Source: Ceratothoa steindachneri
Lineage: Eukaryota > Arthropoda > Malacostraca > Isopoda > Cymothoidae
NCBI GenBank assembly: GCA_963969495.1
Contig: OZ018333.1
Span: 17,949,937-18,013,936 of the forward strand
Reading direction: 5' to 3'
Length of the DNA: 64,000 nucleotides
Within the stretch, counting starts at the first letter, position 1; every line of letters begins with the position of its first letter. The position numbers and the translations under genes were made by a program. Of this stretch, positions 42,644-53,095 are shown in pieces. Under the pieces are notes generated by a model. The model was not told the DNA's origin, did no database searches, and saw only the letters and a list, made by a program, of their open reading frames with translations.

Positions 42644-42917
42644 GTGAGTGGAAGGGGCTAGGGCAGGTTTCAGGAGAGTTGCGCGGCCCAAAGTAGTCTC
42701 GTATCTTGACGACTGTGGCTATATATTTTATTCAGATTGGGCTACGGTTTAGACGAGTGGAAACACCACCTCCAATTTTAGCGAAGTTGAGCTACACTGA
42801 GTTTGTTTAGTTGCCGGGTGGAGTCCCGATTCAAGATAGATCCGGGGGGCACTCTGCTTCAGGGGATCCTGCAGGCGGTACCCTGTTATAATGGTACCTG
42901 GAGTTGAATGCAAATCA
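42644..42917. other. Start of intron 12, nothing recognised
   Basis: Ordinary intron sequence up to the 5' end of LINE copy F. Confidence 0.5.
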
Positions 42918-43412
42918 CCCCATAAGGGGCGCGGCGATTTGCCATCCTGGCCGCCGTGCTGACGGGATCCAGCGATCCGTTCGGCCCCAGCTTAGCCTCT
43001 CTTCCTTCCTTCAGATAGCCCGATTTCTCCACTACCTCGTCGCTTTTCATACGACCTCTCCCACAACTTTCTCTGGTCAGCCTCTAATTTCACAGGGTAG
43101 ATCCTGACCTTCTCAGCCAACCGTCCCGGATCGGGGCTGAGCTCCGGTCTGGGGTGGCTGGCTTTTAACAACCTGCTTCATCCCCACCCATACCTTCCTC
43201 ACATCCCTTTTCCTCTCCTCTTCAAAATCTATTAATTTTTACGCCGTGTTCAAGGTTGAGCCGCCATGCCGATGGACTGCCAGGCCACCAGGCGGGATGG
43301 GTGGTCCCAAATGGTGGCGCCTGGCTCTGCCAGGCCTGTAAGCACCTCTTGCAGTGCGGGCAACTGCAAGAGGTGATGAGCTATTGCGTCCCGTATTAAA
43401 AAGAGGGTCACC

Positions 43413-45705
43413 ATGCCCATGTATGAAAAAAAACAAAAACCCCAACCCCCAACTTCCCCCAAAACATCTACGGAGCCGCCCTCGGGCAGCTCCACCGAGA
43501 AAATGGAGGTCCCCCCCCTTGTGCTTGCGCAGGGGACCCTCCATACTTCTTTAACCGGAGAGGAGGCTTACTCCTCTCCTACGCCTACGGGTGTAGGGGA
43601 CTCCCCCTCACCCCCTTCTCTGGAGGTGCTTTCGGGCACCTCCCTATCTCCAGCGGCAGTCCCTCTTTTGCTTTCTAAGGGGACTGCCAAGAAAGCCAGC
43701 AGGCAGCCCATTGCCGACCGCCCCTCGTGCAAGCGGCTCGGTAGGGCAAACCCCCTTAGGGGGGAGAGGGAAGCCAGGCCCCTTTGGTCGCTTCCCTCAA
43801 AAGACCTGCTGGCAAGAATTTTAAACCTTGCTGGGGTCAAGGCCTGTGCCTCCCCACACAAGACTGGCGACACTGCCAAGGGGACCTGCGATGTCCTGGG
43901 AGGGGATGGCCAACTGGAGGCCCCTCCTGTGATAGACATGGTCCTTGAGGAGACCTAGCCTCAGACGGTAGGGCCTTCCATGGGGGGGAATTCGGGCTCG
44001 GCGCCAAGCACCGAACCCGAATCCGCCCCTATGCAAGGTCCCCCTCAAATGGCCGAGGGCTCCGAGGCAGTAAAAGGAGGGGAGGGATCTCCTCCGGATG
44101 ATGCCCCTACGACTACCAGGACCTTCTCCATTTCGGAGAGGGACCTGGCTGAGGCCGGCCCATCTGGCATGGGGGCTTCTGCCGGCGGAGGTGAGAAGCG
44201 GGTTCATTCCCCTCCCTCCTCTCCTAAACAGAAAAAGACGAAGAAGACTCGGGGCTGCGGGGACGGATGGGTCTGCTACCACTTTGGTAGGCGACCAAGC
44301 CAAGATCGGCACATCCGGCCCCTCTACCCCCTCGTGTGCGGAGCCCCTGACTAAGACTAACACCAAGAATGCACAGGGAATAGCCTCGATGACATCGGCG
44401 TTTTCGAGCCCACTGGCTTCAAACGCTTCCTCGTTATTCGCTCCACTGATGGCACCATGTTGTCCAAGGGCAACATGATCTATCAGAGGAGAGGATTAGC
44501 TAGTGCAATTGGTAGAGAGCCGAAGCTGACCCGTTTCTCGGACGGCAGCCTTCTGGCGAATCCTGCCGAGGCGGCCAAGATAAGTGCTCTTCGGACACTT
44601 CATGGCACCCCGGTGAGTGTGACGCCGCACTCTACCATGAACTTTGTGAAAGGAGTAGTTTATGCGAGGGAACTCGTTGACTACTCCATAGAGGACATCA
44701 CCCTAGAGCTGGCCGACCATGGGGCGGTCAAGGTCGAACGTGTGATGAGAAAACAGGGAGGGGCCTCGAGACCCACCCCTACACTCTTCGTCACGTTCGA
44801 CTGTGACAAGCTCCCTGAGTCAGTGCGTGCCTGTTGGTACCGCTAACGCGTTAAGGCATTCGTGTCACTGCCGCGGCGGTGCTATTACTGTCACCGCTTC
44901 GGCCATACGAATCGTTCTTGTAGACATGCAAAGTCGGGGTCACCGAAAGTCTGTGTAAATTGCTCCAAGGCCGCACACGATAAATCCAAATCATGTGTGG
45001 CCAAGTGTGTCAATTGCGGAGAGCCGCACCCCGCTTTCTCGAAGCAATGTGGTGCATATCTCCTTAAGAAAGAAATCGTGGCCGTTCAGGCCCAGTATCG
45101 ACTCTCATTCTGCGAGACTAAGGACTTGGTCCTGGCGCGCTCGGCTCTACCTGGGACGTCATATGCCTCAATAGTTAGAAAGGCACCCTCTGCTCCTGGC
45201 CCATCCAGGCCAATGAGCACGGTTGTTTCCGCGCCCATTCGGAGCCCTTTGCGGGCTCTTTCCCCATCTTCCCCCAGCGTGACCGTTTCCCGTAAAGCGA
45301 AACGGCCACGCGCCTCCACCGAGTCGTTAGACTCACAGGAGGCAACACCCCTGAAGATGGTCGCTAGGCCATCTTCCCGGGTTCTAAAGCTGTCCCCCGA
45401 AAGGAGGACAGCAACAAAGGAGCTTCGGCTCCTTCGCCCACGCCCCGAGGTGGAGCGAGTGGCTCGGAGACGGTGGTTCCTCGAAAAGAGGGCCCTCCGC
45501 CTCCGAGCCGCAACGCCCACCTAAGGTTTCGAGGCGGAGGGAGGAAAAGACTCGCATGGCCAGCCCAACCTCCCCCAATAAGTCATCGAAGGCGACAGCG
45601 CTTTGTCCGGCCAACAGCGCCCGGGGTTCTGCCCCCGGGAAGCGTATGGCCATTCCCGTTAGGGTCTTCAGTTCGAGGGGGGTCCCCGCGTCTCCTCCGA
45701 GCTAG
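43413..45705 (+). pseudogene. LINE copy F ORF1 (gag-like), broken
   Basis: It has the best-preserved N terminus of the family: MPMYEKKQKPQPPTSPKTST and onward for 181 codons without a break, to a TAG at 43956. Later parts follow in shifting frames: the 43980 block, the gag core at 44457-44846 (NMIYQRRGLASAIGREPKL), and knuckles at 44878-45050 (CYYCHRFGHTNRSC, CVNCSKAAHDKSKSC, CVNCGEPHPAFSKQC). A deletion of about 80 bp near 45255 removes part of the basic tail. The frame ends at the conserved TAG (45703-45705). Confidence 0.87.
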
Positions 45706-48700
45706 GCCTGGAGTGCATATTCCTTCAATGGAATTGCCGTGGACTCCGGGCCAACTGGGAGGAGCTGCGGAGGCTCGTCTCATCCCGTTCCCCGTTAGCT
45801 ATCTTTTTGCAGGAGACCATGCTAGTCGCGTGCCCCCTGCGGGATGGCTGGGCTGGGGGATGCGCGGTTTACACCCGGCATGATGTCTCCGTTCTTCCTT
45901 TCTCTTTAGATACCTCCTTTCAGGCAGTGACTGTGCAGCTGCACCTAGATAGGAGGTATACTATCATTTCTGCGTACATTACACCGTCAGCTGACTTCGA
46001 TGCGGGGGACTTCCGCCGCGTCGTGGCACGGTTGCCGAGGCCCTATCTCTTGCTTGGAGATCTGAACGGCAGGCATCCTCTCCGGGGAGATTACTCCATA
46101 AATCCCAGGGGACAAGTCCTTGCCGATCTGATCGAAGAGCTTGAGATGGGTGTCCTAAACGTGGATGAGTTTACGCATCACTGTCCGAGAACCGCTTCAT
46201 TTTCTTGCCTTGATCTATCTTTGTGCTCTTCGGATGCACAGCCTGATTTTGATTGGGGGGGTGATCGATGACCTCCATGGTAGTGATCACTTTCCCATTC
46301 AAATATCATTTTCAGGGCAACTGCCGCATGAGAGCCCACCTCGGTGGTGCTTGGCGCGTGCGTGGTGCCCTGCATTTCAGGAAATGACTGAATTCTCTAT
46401 CTCAGTCGAGGAGTTTAGGTCGGTAGATGAGGCCGTTGAGTTCTTCTCCGGCAACCTCATCGCCGCGGGCCTGACTAATATTCCTAGGACGTCTGGCCGT
46501 TTTGCGCGCCGACCACTCCCATGGTGGTCGGCCGAGTGTGAGACGGCCCTCAAACAGAAGTGTTATGCCTACATGCGCTATAAGCGCCGCCCGAACGATT
46601 TCACTGTCGCTGAATTTCGTCGGGCTAGGGCTAGGTTCCGGTATATTTCGAAGCACGCCCACCGCTCTTCGTGGCGGGCATACGTGTCTTCACTTAACGG
46701 GAAGACCCCTTGAGCTGAGGTGTGGAAGCGAGTCAAAAGGATTCGGGGCAAGTTCTCGCAGGACCCCCCTCCCGTTCTCCAGGAGAATGGGACCGCAATC
46801 TCGGATCCCGCGTCCGTGGCGGAATCCTTAGCGACCCCTTTTTCCGTATTCTCTAGCCGGGATGCTGCTCTGCCAGCATTCAATGCACGTCGTGATGTCG
46901 CGGAAGGACGCCGACTGGACTTTACCTCCAGAGGCGGAGAACCCTTCAACGACAAGTTTACTGTCGTTGCGTTCCGCTCTCGCTTCGTGCGCGGACACCG
47001 CCCATGGTCCGTACGATGTCCCGTACGCCATGCTTCGACACCTGAGTGAGCGAGGCATGGCCTTTCTCTTATATTTGTCCAACAGGATCTGGGTAGAGGG
47101 TCTTCTCCCAGACTCCTGGTGAATCGCTACTGTGCTCGCCTTTCGCAAACCGGGGAGAGATCACTCTACTCCGACCGGTTTCCACCCAATCTCTCTAATC
47201 TCTTGCGTGTGCAAGTTGATGGAGAAATTGGTAAATGTTAGATTAGCCTTTTTCCTGGACAGCGGAGGCCATCTGTCTTCTGCACAGTGCGGCTTTCGCA
47301 AGTTCCACTCCACGTCGGTGCTCTGCTCCGACTGGAAAATGCCGTCTGCGAGGCTTTCCTTCGTAGACAGCACTACGCCACGGTGTTTTTCGATCTGGAG
47401 AAGGCCTATGATACAGCATGGCGATACGGTATCATGGAGACTCTCCACACAATGGGGGTGAGGGGACGCCTCCCAATGTTTATATCTGAATTTTTGCGAG
47501 ATCGTCGATTCCGCGTACGGGTGGGGGGAGCCCTCTCTGGCCCAAAGGAGCAGGAAGAGGGTGTCCCGCAGGGAAGTGTCCTCAGTGTCACACTCTTTGC
47601 CCTGAACATCAACGGCATCACCTCGGTGCTGCCGGAAGATATTCTCGCTAAGCTCTACGTGGACGACCTTTCGATCTCTTTTGGCGCGGCCCAGATGCCA
47701 ACTCTGGAGTGTCGACTCCAACAGGCATTGAACCGCGTCTCTCGCTATGCCGAAGCGCACAGGTTTCAGTTTTCTTTGGCCAAGACTAAGGTGGTGCACT
47801 TCTGACGCCATGAACGGCTTCACCCCGATCCAGATTTATTTCTTAATGGGGTGCGCCTGGATGTGGTGGAATCGCACCGTTTCCTTGGTCTTGTATTCGA
47901 CCGACGCCTCAGCTGGGAGGCTCATATTCGCAGCCTTAGGGTCTCTTGTACCCGCGCCATGGAAATTCTCCGTTCCGTGACGTCAAGCGCTTGGGGCGCT
48001 GATAGGGCTACCTCCCTACTTTTTTATCGATCCTTTGTTCGTTCGAAGCTCGACTAGGGATGTGAGTTTTATGCATCCGCAGCCGAGCTTTTATTGCGGA
48101 AGGTGGATTCGATCCACCACACCAGCCTTCGCCTTGCGACCGGTGCCTTCCGCACTTCCCCCATTGAGAGCCTGTTGGTCGATGCTGGGGAGATGCCACT
48201 CGCTCTGCGCCGCGTGCAGTGCATCACTCGCCTGTACGCGTGAGCCCGGCGCCTCCCTCAGTCGCCAACAGCTCTCACTGCATCTGCAGCTGATCTCGAC
48301 GGTGCCTATGCCGCCGAGAGACGCCAGTCATACCCTAAGCCCTTTGGGTTTAGGGCCAGGAAACTCCTTCGAGAGCTAGATATAGCTCTCGGGCCGGTGG
48401 CGCCCTTGGTTCTGCCCAGGACGCCACCCTGGATGGTACCACATTTGGCTATTTGTCGCCACGCCTCTGCTCCCAAAGCTTGTACGGCGCCGGGAGTATT
48501 GCGTTCGACCTTTTTGGAGCACACATCGTGTCACGCTGGAACCGTGCCAGTGTATACGGATGGCTCCAAGTCCCAAGAGGGGGTCGGCTTCCACGCAGTA
48601 TCCCCTCCGTTTGAAGTCAGCGGGGCTCTACCAGGCGCTGCGTCTGTCTTCACGAACGAGCTTGTTGCAATACACCATTCGGTACGGGAGATTGCGCGAC

Positions 48701-49320
48701 GTGCCCGGTTATGAGGTCGGGTTGTGATCTATAGCGACTCACAAAGTGCCCTGGTGCTCTCGAGGCATTGGAATCTCCGCTAATCCTGGTTCGCGATATC
48801 CGTGACGCCACGGTTTTGGCGAGCCGGGCGGATGTCGAGATTATCTTTTGCCGCGTTCCTGGACATTTAGGAATTCTGGGAAATGATCGCGCCGATGAGG
48901 ACTCTTCGACCGGACCAGCGTTTCGCTCTTCCTCACACCGACTACATGGCAGGAATACGGGCAGCTCTCCCGGGTGCTTGGCAAAGAAGTTTGGAGACGG
49001 TCTAAGGGAACTTAAAGTTGCGTGACATTGCACCGCGACTGTCCCTTTGGACTTATCCCCAATGTCGCGATCGCTTCAGGTCGCTTTCTGTCGTCTCCGA
49101 ATCGGACATACTCGTGGGACGCACCACCATTTGGTGCAGCGCTCGCCAGCGCCCTACTGTGAAGACTGCGTTGTCCCCCAGACTGTTCGGCACATTCTTG
49201 TTGAATGTCCCAGTATAGGCGATATTCAAGCACGTGACCTATCCCGGTAGCGGGACGGGTGGGGTCGCGTACCACTTGTCCCTTGTACTCAGTACTGGTT
49301 CGTGCACACACACTTGTGGA
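45600..49320 (+). pseudogene. LINE copy F ORF2 (endonuclease-RT-RNase H), broken
   Basis: The endonuclease at 45725-46340 lacks about 40 bp near 45838 but keeps FLQETML, LLLGDLNGRHPL and GSDHFPIQ in shifted frames. The RT at 47287-47805 is open and keeps FFDLEKAYDTAWR, EGVPQGSVLSVTLFALNI (with the TTT that B and D lack) and LYVDDLSISF; a TGA follows at 47803. RNase H is degenerate, but the C-terminal part reads GHLGILGNDRADED, the canonical Asn/Asp form. The Cys block is PYCEDCVVPQTVRHILVEC. Confidence 0.87.
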
Positions 49321-49552
49321 CTATCTTACTTTGTTGAGAAAGCTGGTTTCGTCCATTTCATTTGACCGTTTTAGGTTGCTACCTTCTTGCTTTTGCTTTG
49401 TTTTGTTCGTTTTTTTTTCTTTTGTTTGTTTATATTGATTTATTTTGTTTTGTAATGTAGCCTTTTATTTGACTTGATTGAGTTCGCCGACTTATGTATT
49501 CCCTTGGCGGCCGTCGCCAGTTGGGCGTTAAAAAAAAATCACATTCGTAACT

Positions 49553-50760
49553 AGTGTGTGGATTCGATCCACTACGCTGGTGTCCGGCTGTCGCTCCGTG
49601 CCGTCTCCACGTTCCCTATAGAGACCCGCCTTGACGTGGGGGAGATGCTTCCGGGTTCAGCGTCTCCCCTAGTCGCCAATTTCCCCCATTTTATCCTGGG
49701 CCGATATCGATGGCGCCTATCATACCGTTTTGGGTTTAGGCAACCAAACTCCTTCGATAGCTCGACATATCTTGGAATGGTGGCTCCCATGGTTCTGCCC
49801 AAGACGCCACCCTGGAAGATAGCTAATTACCATGCCTCTTCTCCCTAAGCTTCCGCAGCACCGGGAAGATTGCGTTTATATTTCTTGAGCATATATCGTG
49901 TCGCACTTTAGCCGTGCCAGTGTACATGGATGGTTCCAAGTTCGAAGTTGCTGTTGGCTTCCGTCCATCCTTCGCAACTGAATTCGGTGGAGCCCGGCTC
50001 TGCTGGTTGCAAAACACCACTCGGTACTTTTGATTACAACGCCCTGAAAAATCGGGAGCACGTTTGCTATTTATAGTGACTCACAGAACGCGCTGTCTTG
50101 AGGCGTTGGTATCTCTTATCCTATGGTTCACAGTGTGTGTGACACCATGGCTGCAAATTAGGACAATATTCAAATTGTTGGGTTTCTGGACATGTAGGGA
50201 TAGCTGGGAAGAAGCTTGCTGACGAGGCGGGTAGGCTTTCTATACAGTGATAGTAACCGGACCAGCATTTTGGACTCTTACTACATGATAGGAATCAGGT
50301 CAGCACTTCGAGTTGCATTACAAAGCAGATGGCGGGCCCAAATTTATAGTTGCATGACTGCCCCTCCCGAAAGGCTTCGAAGGCAAGTCGCTTTTCATCG
50401 TATCCGAATTGGAAACACTTAAGGGACGCAGCGCCATTTCATGGAGCGCTACTCTGTACCATATTGCGTTGTCCCCCAGATTGTTGGGCACATTCTTGTT
50501 GAATGTCCCGGTCTGGGTGATCCTCGCCCTCGTTACTCTGCCCTTTTGGTACGAGCGGGGTTGCTATTGCTTGTACTCGGGGCGGGTTCTTGCACACAGG
50601 CTTTTTTGGAGGAAGCTGGCCTCTATCTTATGTGATTATTGTTGGGCGCCTGTGGTAGGTGGACCGACGCCGGAGCATGCCTCCTCCTTATCACTTTGTT
50701 TTTGTCCTTTGTTGCTTCTTTGTTTTTAGCGTACCCTAGCAATGGGCTCAAATTGATTAC
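49553..50760 (+). mobile_element. LINE fragment G, older relative (ORF2 3' half)
   Basis: It starts in the post-RT region (WIRSTT-like; GTGTGGATTCGATCCACTAC aligns to D 27325) and runs through a degenerate RNase H (GHVGIAGKKLADEAGR at about 50189) to the Cys block (HILVECPGLGDP). It is much more diverged from D than A, B, C or F are. It abuts the tail of F. Confidence 0.82.
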
Positions 50761-50999
50761 GGTGATGGCATTGGCCAGATTAGCGATAAAAAATCAAGTG
50801 ATGCAACGCCGTTTGATGAAGCCCTCCCTTGACCCTTTCTACGAAGTTTGCTTGGTCCCCCATTCTTTTAGGGTTTTCGTGCTCGGTACGTATCCCAGTA
50901 CCTGGTTGTCCAGTGTCGCAACCATTTGCCTTGTGACTCCTACTGCCCTATCTGATTATGGTTTAATCGAATTTTTGGAGGAGACGAGCCTTCGTTGAT
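50761..50999 (+). mobile_element. LINE C-terminal fragment, older relative
   Basis: 50797-50995 again aligns to the family C terminus (GATGCAACGCCGTTTGATGA corresponds to GACGCACCGCCATTTGATGG at 39403) and continues past the Cys block to a WRR/EE-type ending (EFLEETSLR). It is heavily decayed and has no poly(A) end. Confidence 0.65.
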
Positions 51000-51044
51000 G
51001 GTTTTCTCTGTGTCCGTAGTACACGCGGTCTTCCTGAGGGCCCC

Positions 51045-52300
51045 CTGGTGTGCTCTTGTTTTTGTTTGGAATGGCCCCCTCGTATGCTCTTGTTTTTGTT
51101 TGGAATGGCCCCCTCTTATGCTCTTGTTTTTGTTTGGAATGGCCCCCTCTTATGCTCTTGTTTTTGTTTGGAATGGCCCCTGGTATGCTCTTGTTTTTGT
51201 TTGGAATGGCCCCCTCGTATGCTCTTGTTTTTGTTTGGAATGGCCCCCTCGTATGCTCTTGTTTTTGTTTGGAATGGCCCCCTCTTATGCTCTTGTTTTT
51301 GTTTGGAATGGCCCCCTCTTATGCTCTTGTTTTTGTTTAGAATGGCCCCCTCTTATGCTCTTGTTTTTGTTTGGAATGGCCCCTGGTATGCTCTTGTTTT
51401 TGTTTGGAATGGCCCCCTGGTATGCTCTTGTTTTTGTTTGGAATGGTCCCCTGGTATGCTCTTTTTGTTGGGAATGGCCCCTGGTATGCTCTTGTTTTTG
51501 TTGGGAATGGTCCCCTGGTATGTTCTTGTTTTTGTTGGGAATGGCCCCTGGTATGCTCTTGTTTTTGTTGGGAATGGCCCCTGGTATGCTCTTGTTTTTG
51601 TTGGGAATGGCCCCTGGTATGCTCTTGTTTTGGTTGGGAATGGCCCCTGGTATGCTCTTGTTTTTGTTTGGAATGGCCCTCTGGTATGCTCTTGTTTTTG
51701 TTTGGAATGGCCCCCTCTTATGCTCTTGTTTTTGTTTTGAATGGCCCCTGGTATGCTCTTGTTTTTGTTTGGAATGGCCCCCTCGTATGCTCTTGTTTTT
51801 GTTTGGAATGGCCCCCTCTTATGCTCTTGTTTTTGTTTGGAATGGCCCCCTCTTATGCTCTTGTTTTTGTTTGGAATGGCCCCTGGTATGCTCTTGTTTT
51901 TGTTTGGAATGGCCCCCTGGTATGCTCTTGTTTTTGTTTGGAATGGTCCCCTGGTATGCTCTTTTTGTTTGGAATGGCCCCTGGTATGCTCTTGTTTTTG
52001 TTTGGAATGGTCCCCTGGTATGTTCTTGTTTTTGTTTGGAATGGCCCCTGGTATGCTCTTGTTTTTGTTAGGAATGGCCCCTGGTATGCTCTTGTTTTTG
52101 TTGGGAATGGCCCCTGGTATGCTCTTGTTTTTGTTGGGAATGGCCCCTGGTATGCTCTTGTTTTTGTTGGGAATGGCCCCTGGTATGCTCTTGTTTTTGT
52201 TTGGAATGGCCCCCTGGTATGCTCTTGTTTTTGTTTGGAATGGCCCCCCTGGTATGCTCTTGTTTTTGTTGGGAATGGCCCCTGGTATGCTCTTGTTTTT
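51045..52300 (+). repeat. Minisatellite of about 38 units (33-35 bp)
   Basis: The unit is TATGCTCTTGTTTTTGTTTG followed by GAATGGCCCCCTGG. Variants differ at CTCTTATG, CTCGTATG or CTGGTATG, at GTTTGG or GTTGGG, and at GGCC or GGTCC. Two shortened units (TATGCTCTTTTTGTT at 51457 and 51957) lie in the same order of neighbours, so a block of about 15 units (about 500 bp) has itself been duplicated. The open frames of 200-358 codons on both strands here are products of the repeat. Confidence 0.97.
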
Positions 52301-52559
52301 CGCCATAACCTTACCCTTAGTATCAGCCCCAAGACGGGATTTTAAAAGGGTGTTTTGGGGGGCGAGTTTTTTATTATTATTATTATTATTATTTTAGTTA
52401 GAGAAATGGAAATGTTACCATTATAAAAAGCGTTTGATATATTAAAGAATGAAAAATAAAAGGTAACCAATTTATTTCCTGGTCGTTGGTAATGCAAAGA
52501 AAAATAATGTTAGTTTTGTGCCTCCGTTTTTTACTGCTTTTGATTCCTTTTATTTCTCG
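52301..52559. other. Intron 12 spacer with (ATT)n
   Basis: 52371-52395 is a short (ATT)n run. Nothing else is recognised. Confidence 0.6.
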
Positions 52560-52718
52560 TGGGGACGACTTACGATGTATGGTAGGATTCGAACCCTGGG
52601 TATCTATCTACCTTTATGGCAGCAGCCGTAAAGGGGACTCCATCCAACGATTGATCGCACCCGATGTGGCTTAACTTCGCTATAATCGAGGTTTTCAACG
52701 GGATAGGCCGCCGTAGCC
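52560..52718 (-). mobile_element. 5S-rRNA-derived SINE, copy 4 (best head)
   Basis: Read minus from 52718: AAGGCTACGGC, GTTGAAAACCTCG, GCGAAGTTAAGCCACATCGG, GTGCGATCAATCGTTGGATG. These follow 5S rRNA in order (start GNCTACGGCCATACC, GCTGAA, GAAGTTAAGC, TCGGGCGCGGTTAGTACTTG, GATGG), covering boxes A, IE and C. The tail (GGGTTCGAATCC...CGTAAGTCGTCCCCAC) is shared in part with the other copies. It is not a functional 5S gene because the 3' third differs. Confidence 0.78.
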
Positions 52719-52799
52719 TTAATGTAAACAAAGCAAACCGTACTGGCACGGCGGCCCTGGTAAACAATTCCACAATGTATCAACACGTCCACGCTAACA

Positions 52800-53082
52800 A
52801 CAGGGTTGAGGCTCCGATTAATCCGATCTTGACCCCTAAGGCAGGATTAATCGGATATTACTCTTGATTAAGGCTCATTTATTAGATCTTGATTAAGGCA
52901 GGATTAGTCAGATTTTCCTCCTGATTAAGGCTCTGATTTATTTGATTTTTCCCTTGATTCAGGCCCTGATTAGTTGGATTTTCCATATAATTAAGGCTCA
53001 AATTCCTAAAAAAAATCCTTGATTAAGGCTGATAAATCTAATTGTCCTCTTTATTAAAATCCAGGATTAATCGGGGGGGGGG
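52800..53082 (+). repeat. Degenerate GATTAAGG tandem array before the last exon
   Basis: About ten units built on TTGATTAAGGCTCTGATTAA and GGATTTTCC, period roughly 40-48 bp, end in a run of 11 G (53072-53082) only 13 bp upstream of the exon 13 acceptor. Confidence 0.75.
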
Positions 53083-53095
53083 TTTCTCTGCCTAG

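Larger units (their letters stand above)
42918..49538 (+). mobile_element. LINE copy F, full-length but decayed
   Basis: It begins with the family 5' end (CCCCATAAGGGGCG, then GCGGCGATTTGCCATCCTGG), and has a 5'UTR, a uORF (43266-43376), ORF1, ORF2, a 3'UTR and an A-run at 49530-49538. I could not find a convincing target duplication. Sequence up to about 48650 is close to D, while 48700-49538 is clearly more diverged and resembles the 39.3-kb fragment, so the copy looks mosaic. Many stops and frameshifts. Confidence 0.88.

Noticed and set aside
51045..52300. CRISPR-like array
   Set aside because: The repeats are contiguous with no unique spacers of constant length, in an animal intron; it is a minisatellite.
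50995..52397. Open frames of 159-358 codons on both strands rich in Cys/Trp/Phe or Lys/Thr
   Set aside because: They are translations of the 33-35-bp minisatellite; every frame is open because the unit happens to lack stops.
52600..52718. Functional 5S rRNA gene
   Set aside because: The first two thirds resemble 5S, but the last third differs and no T-run terminator follows; other copies share the non-5S tail.
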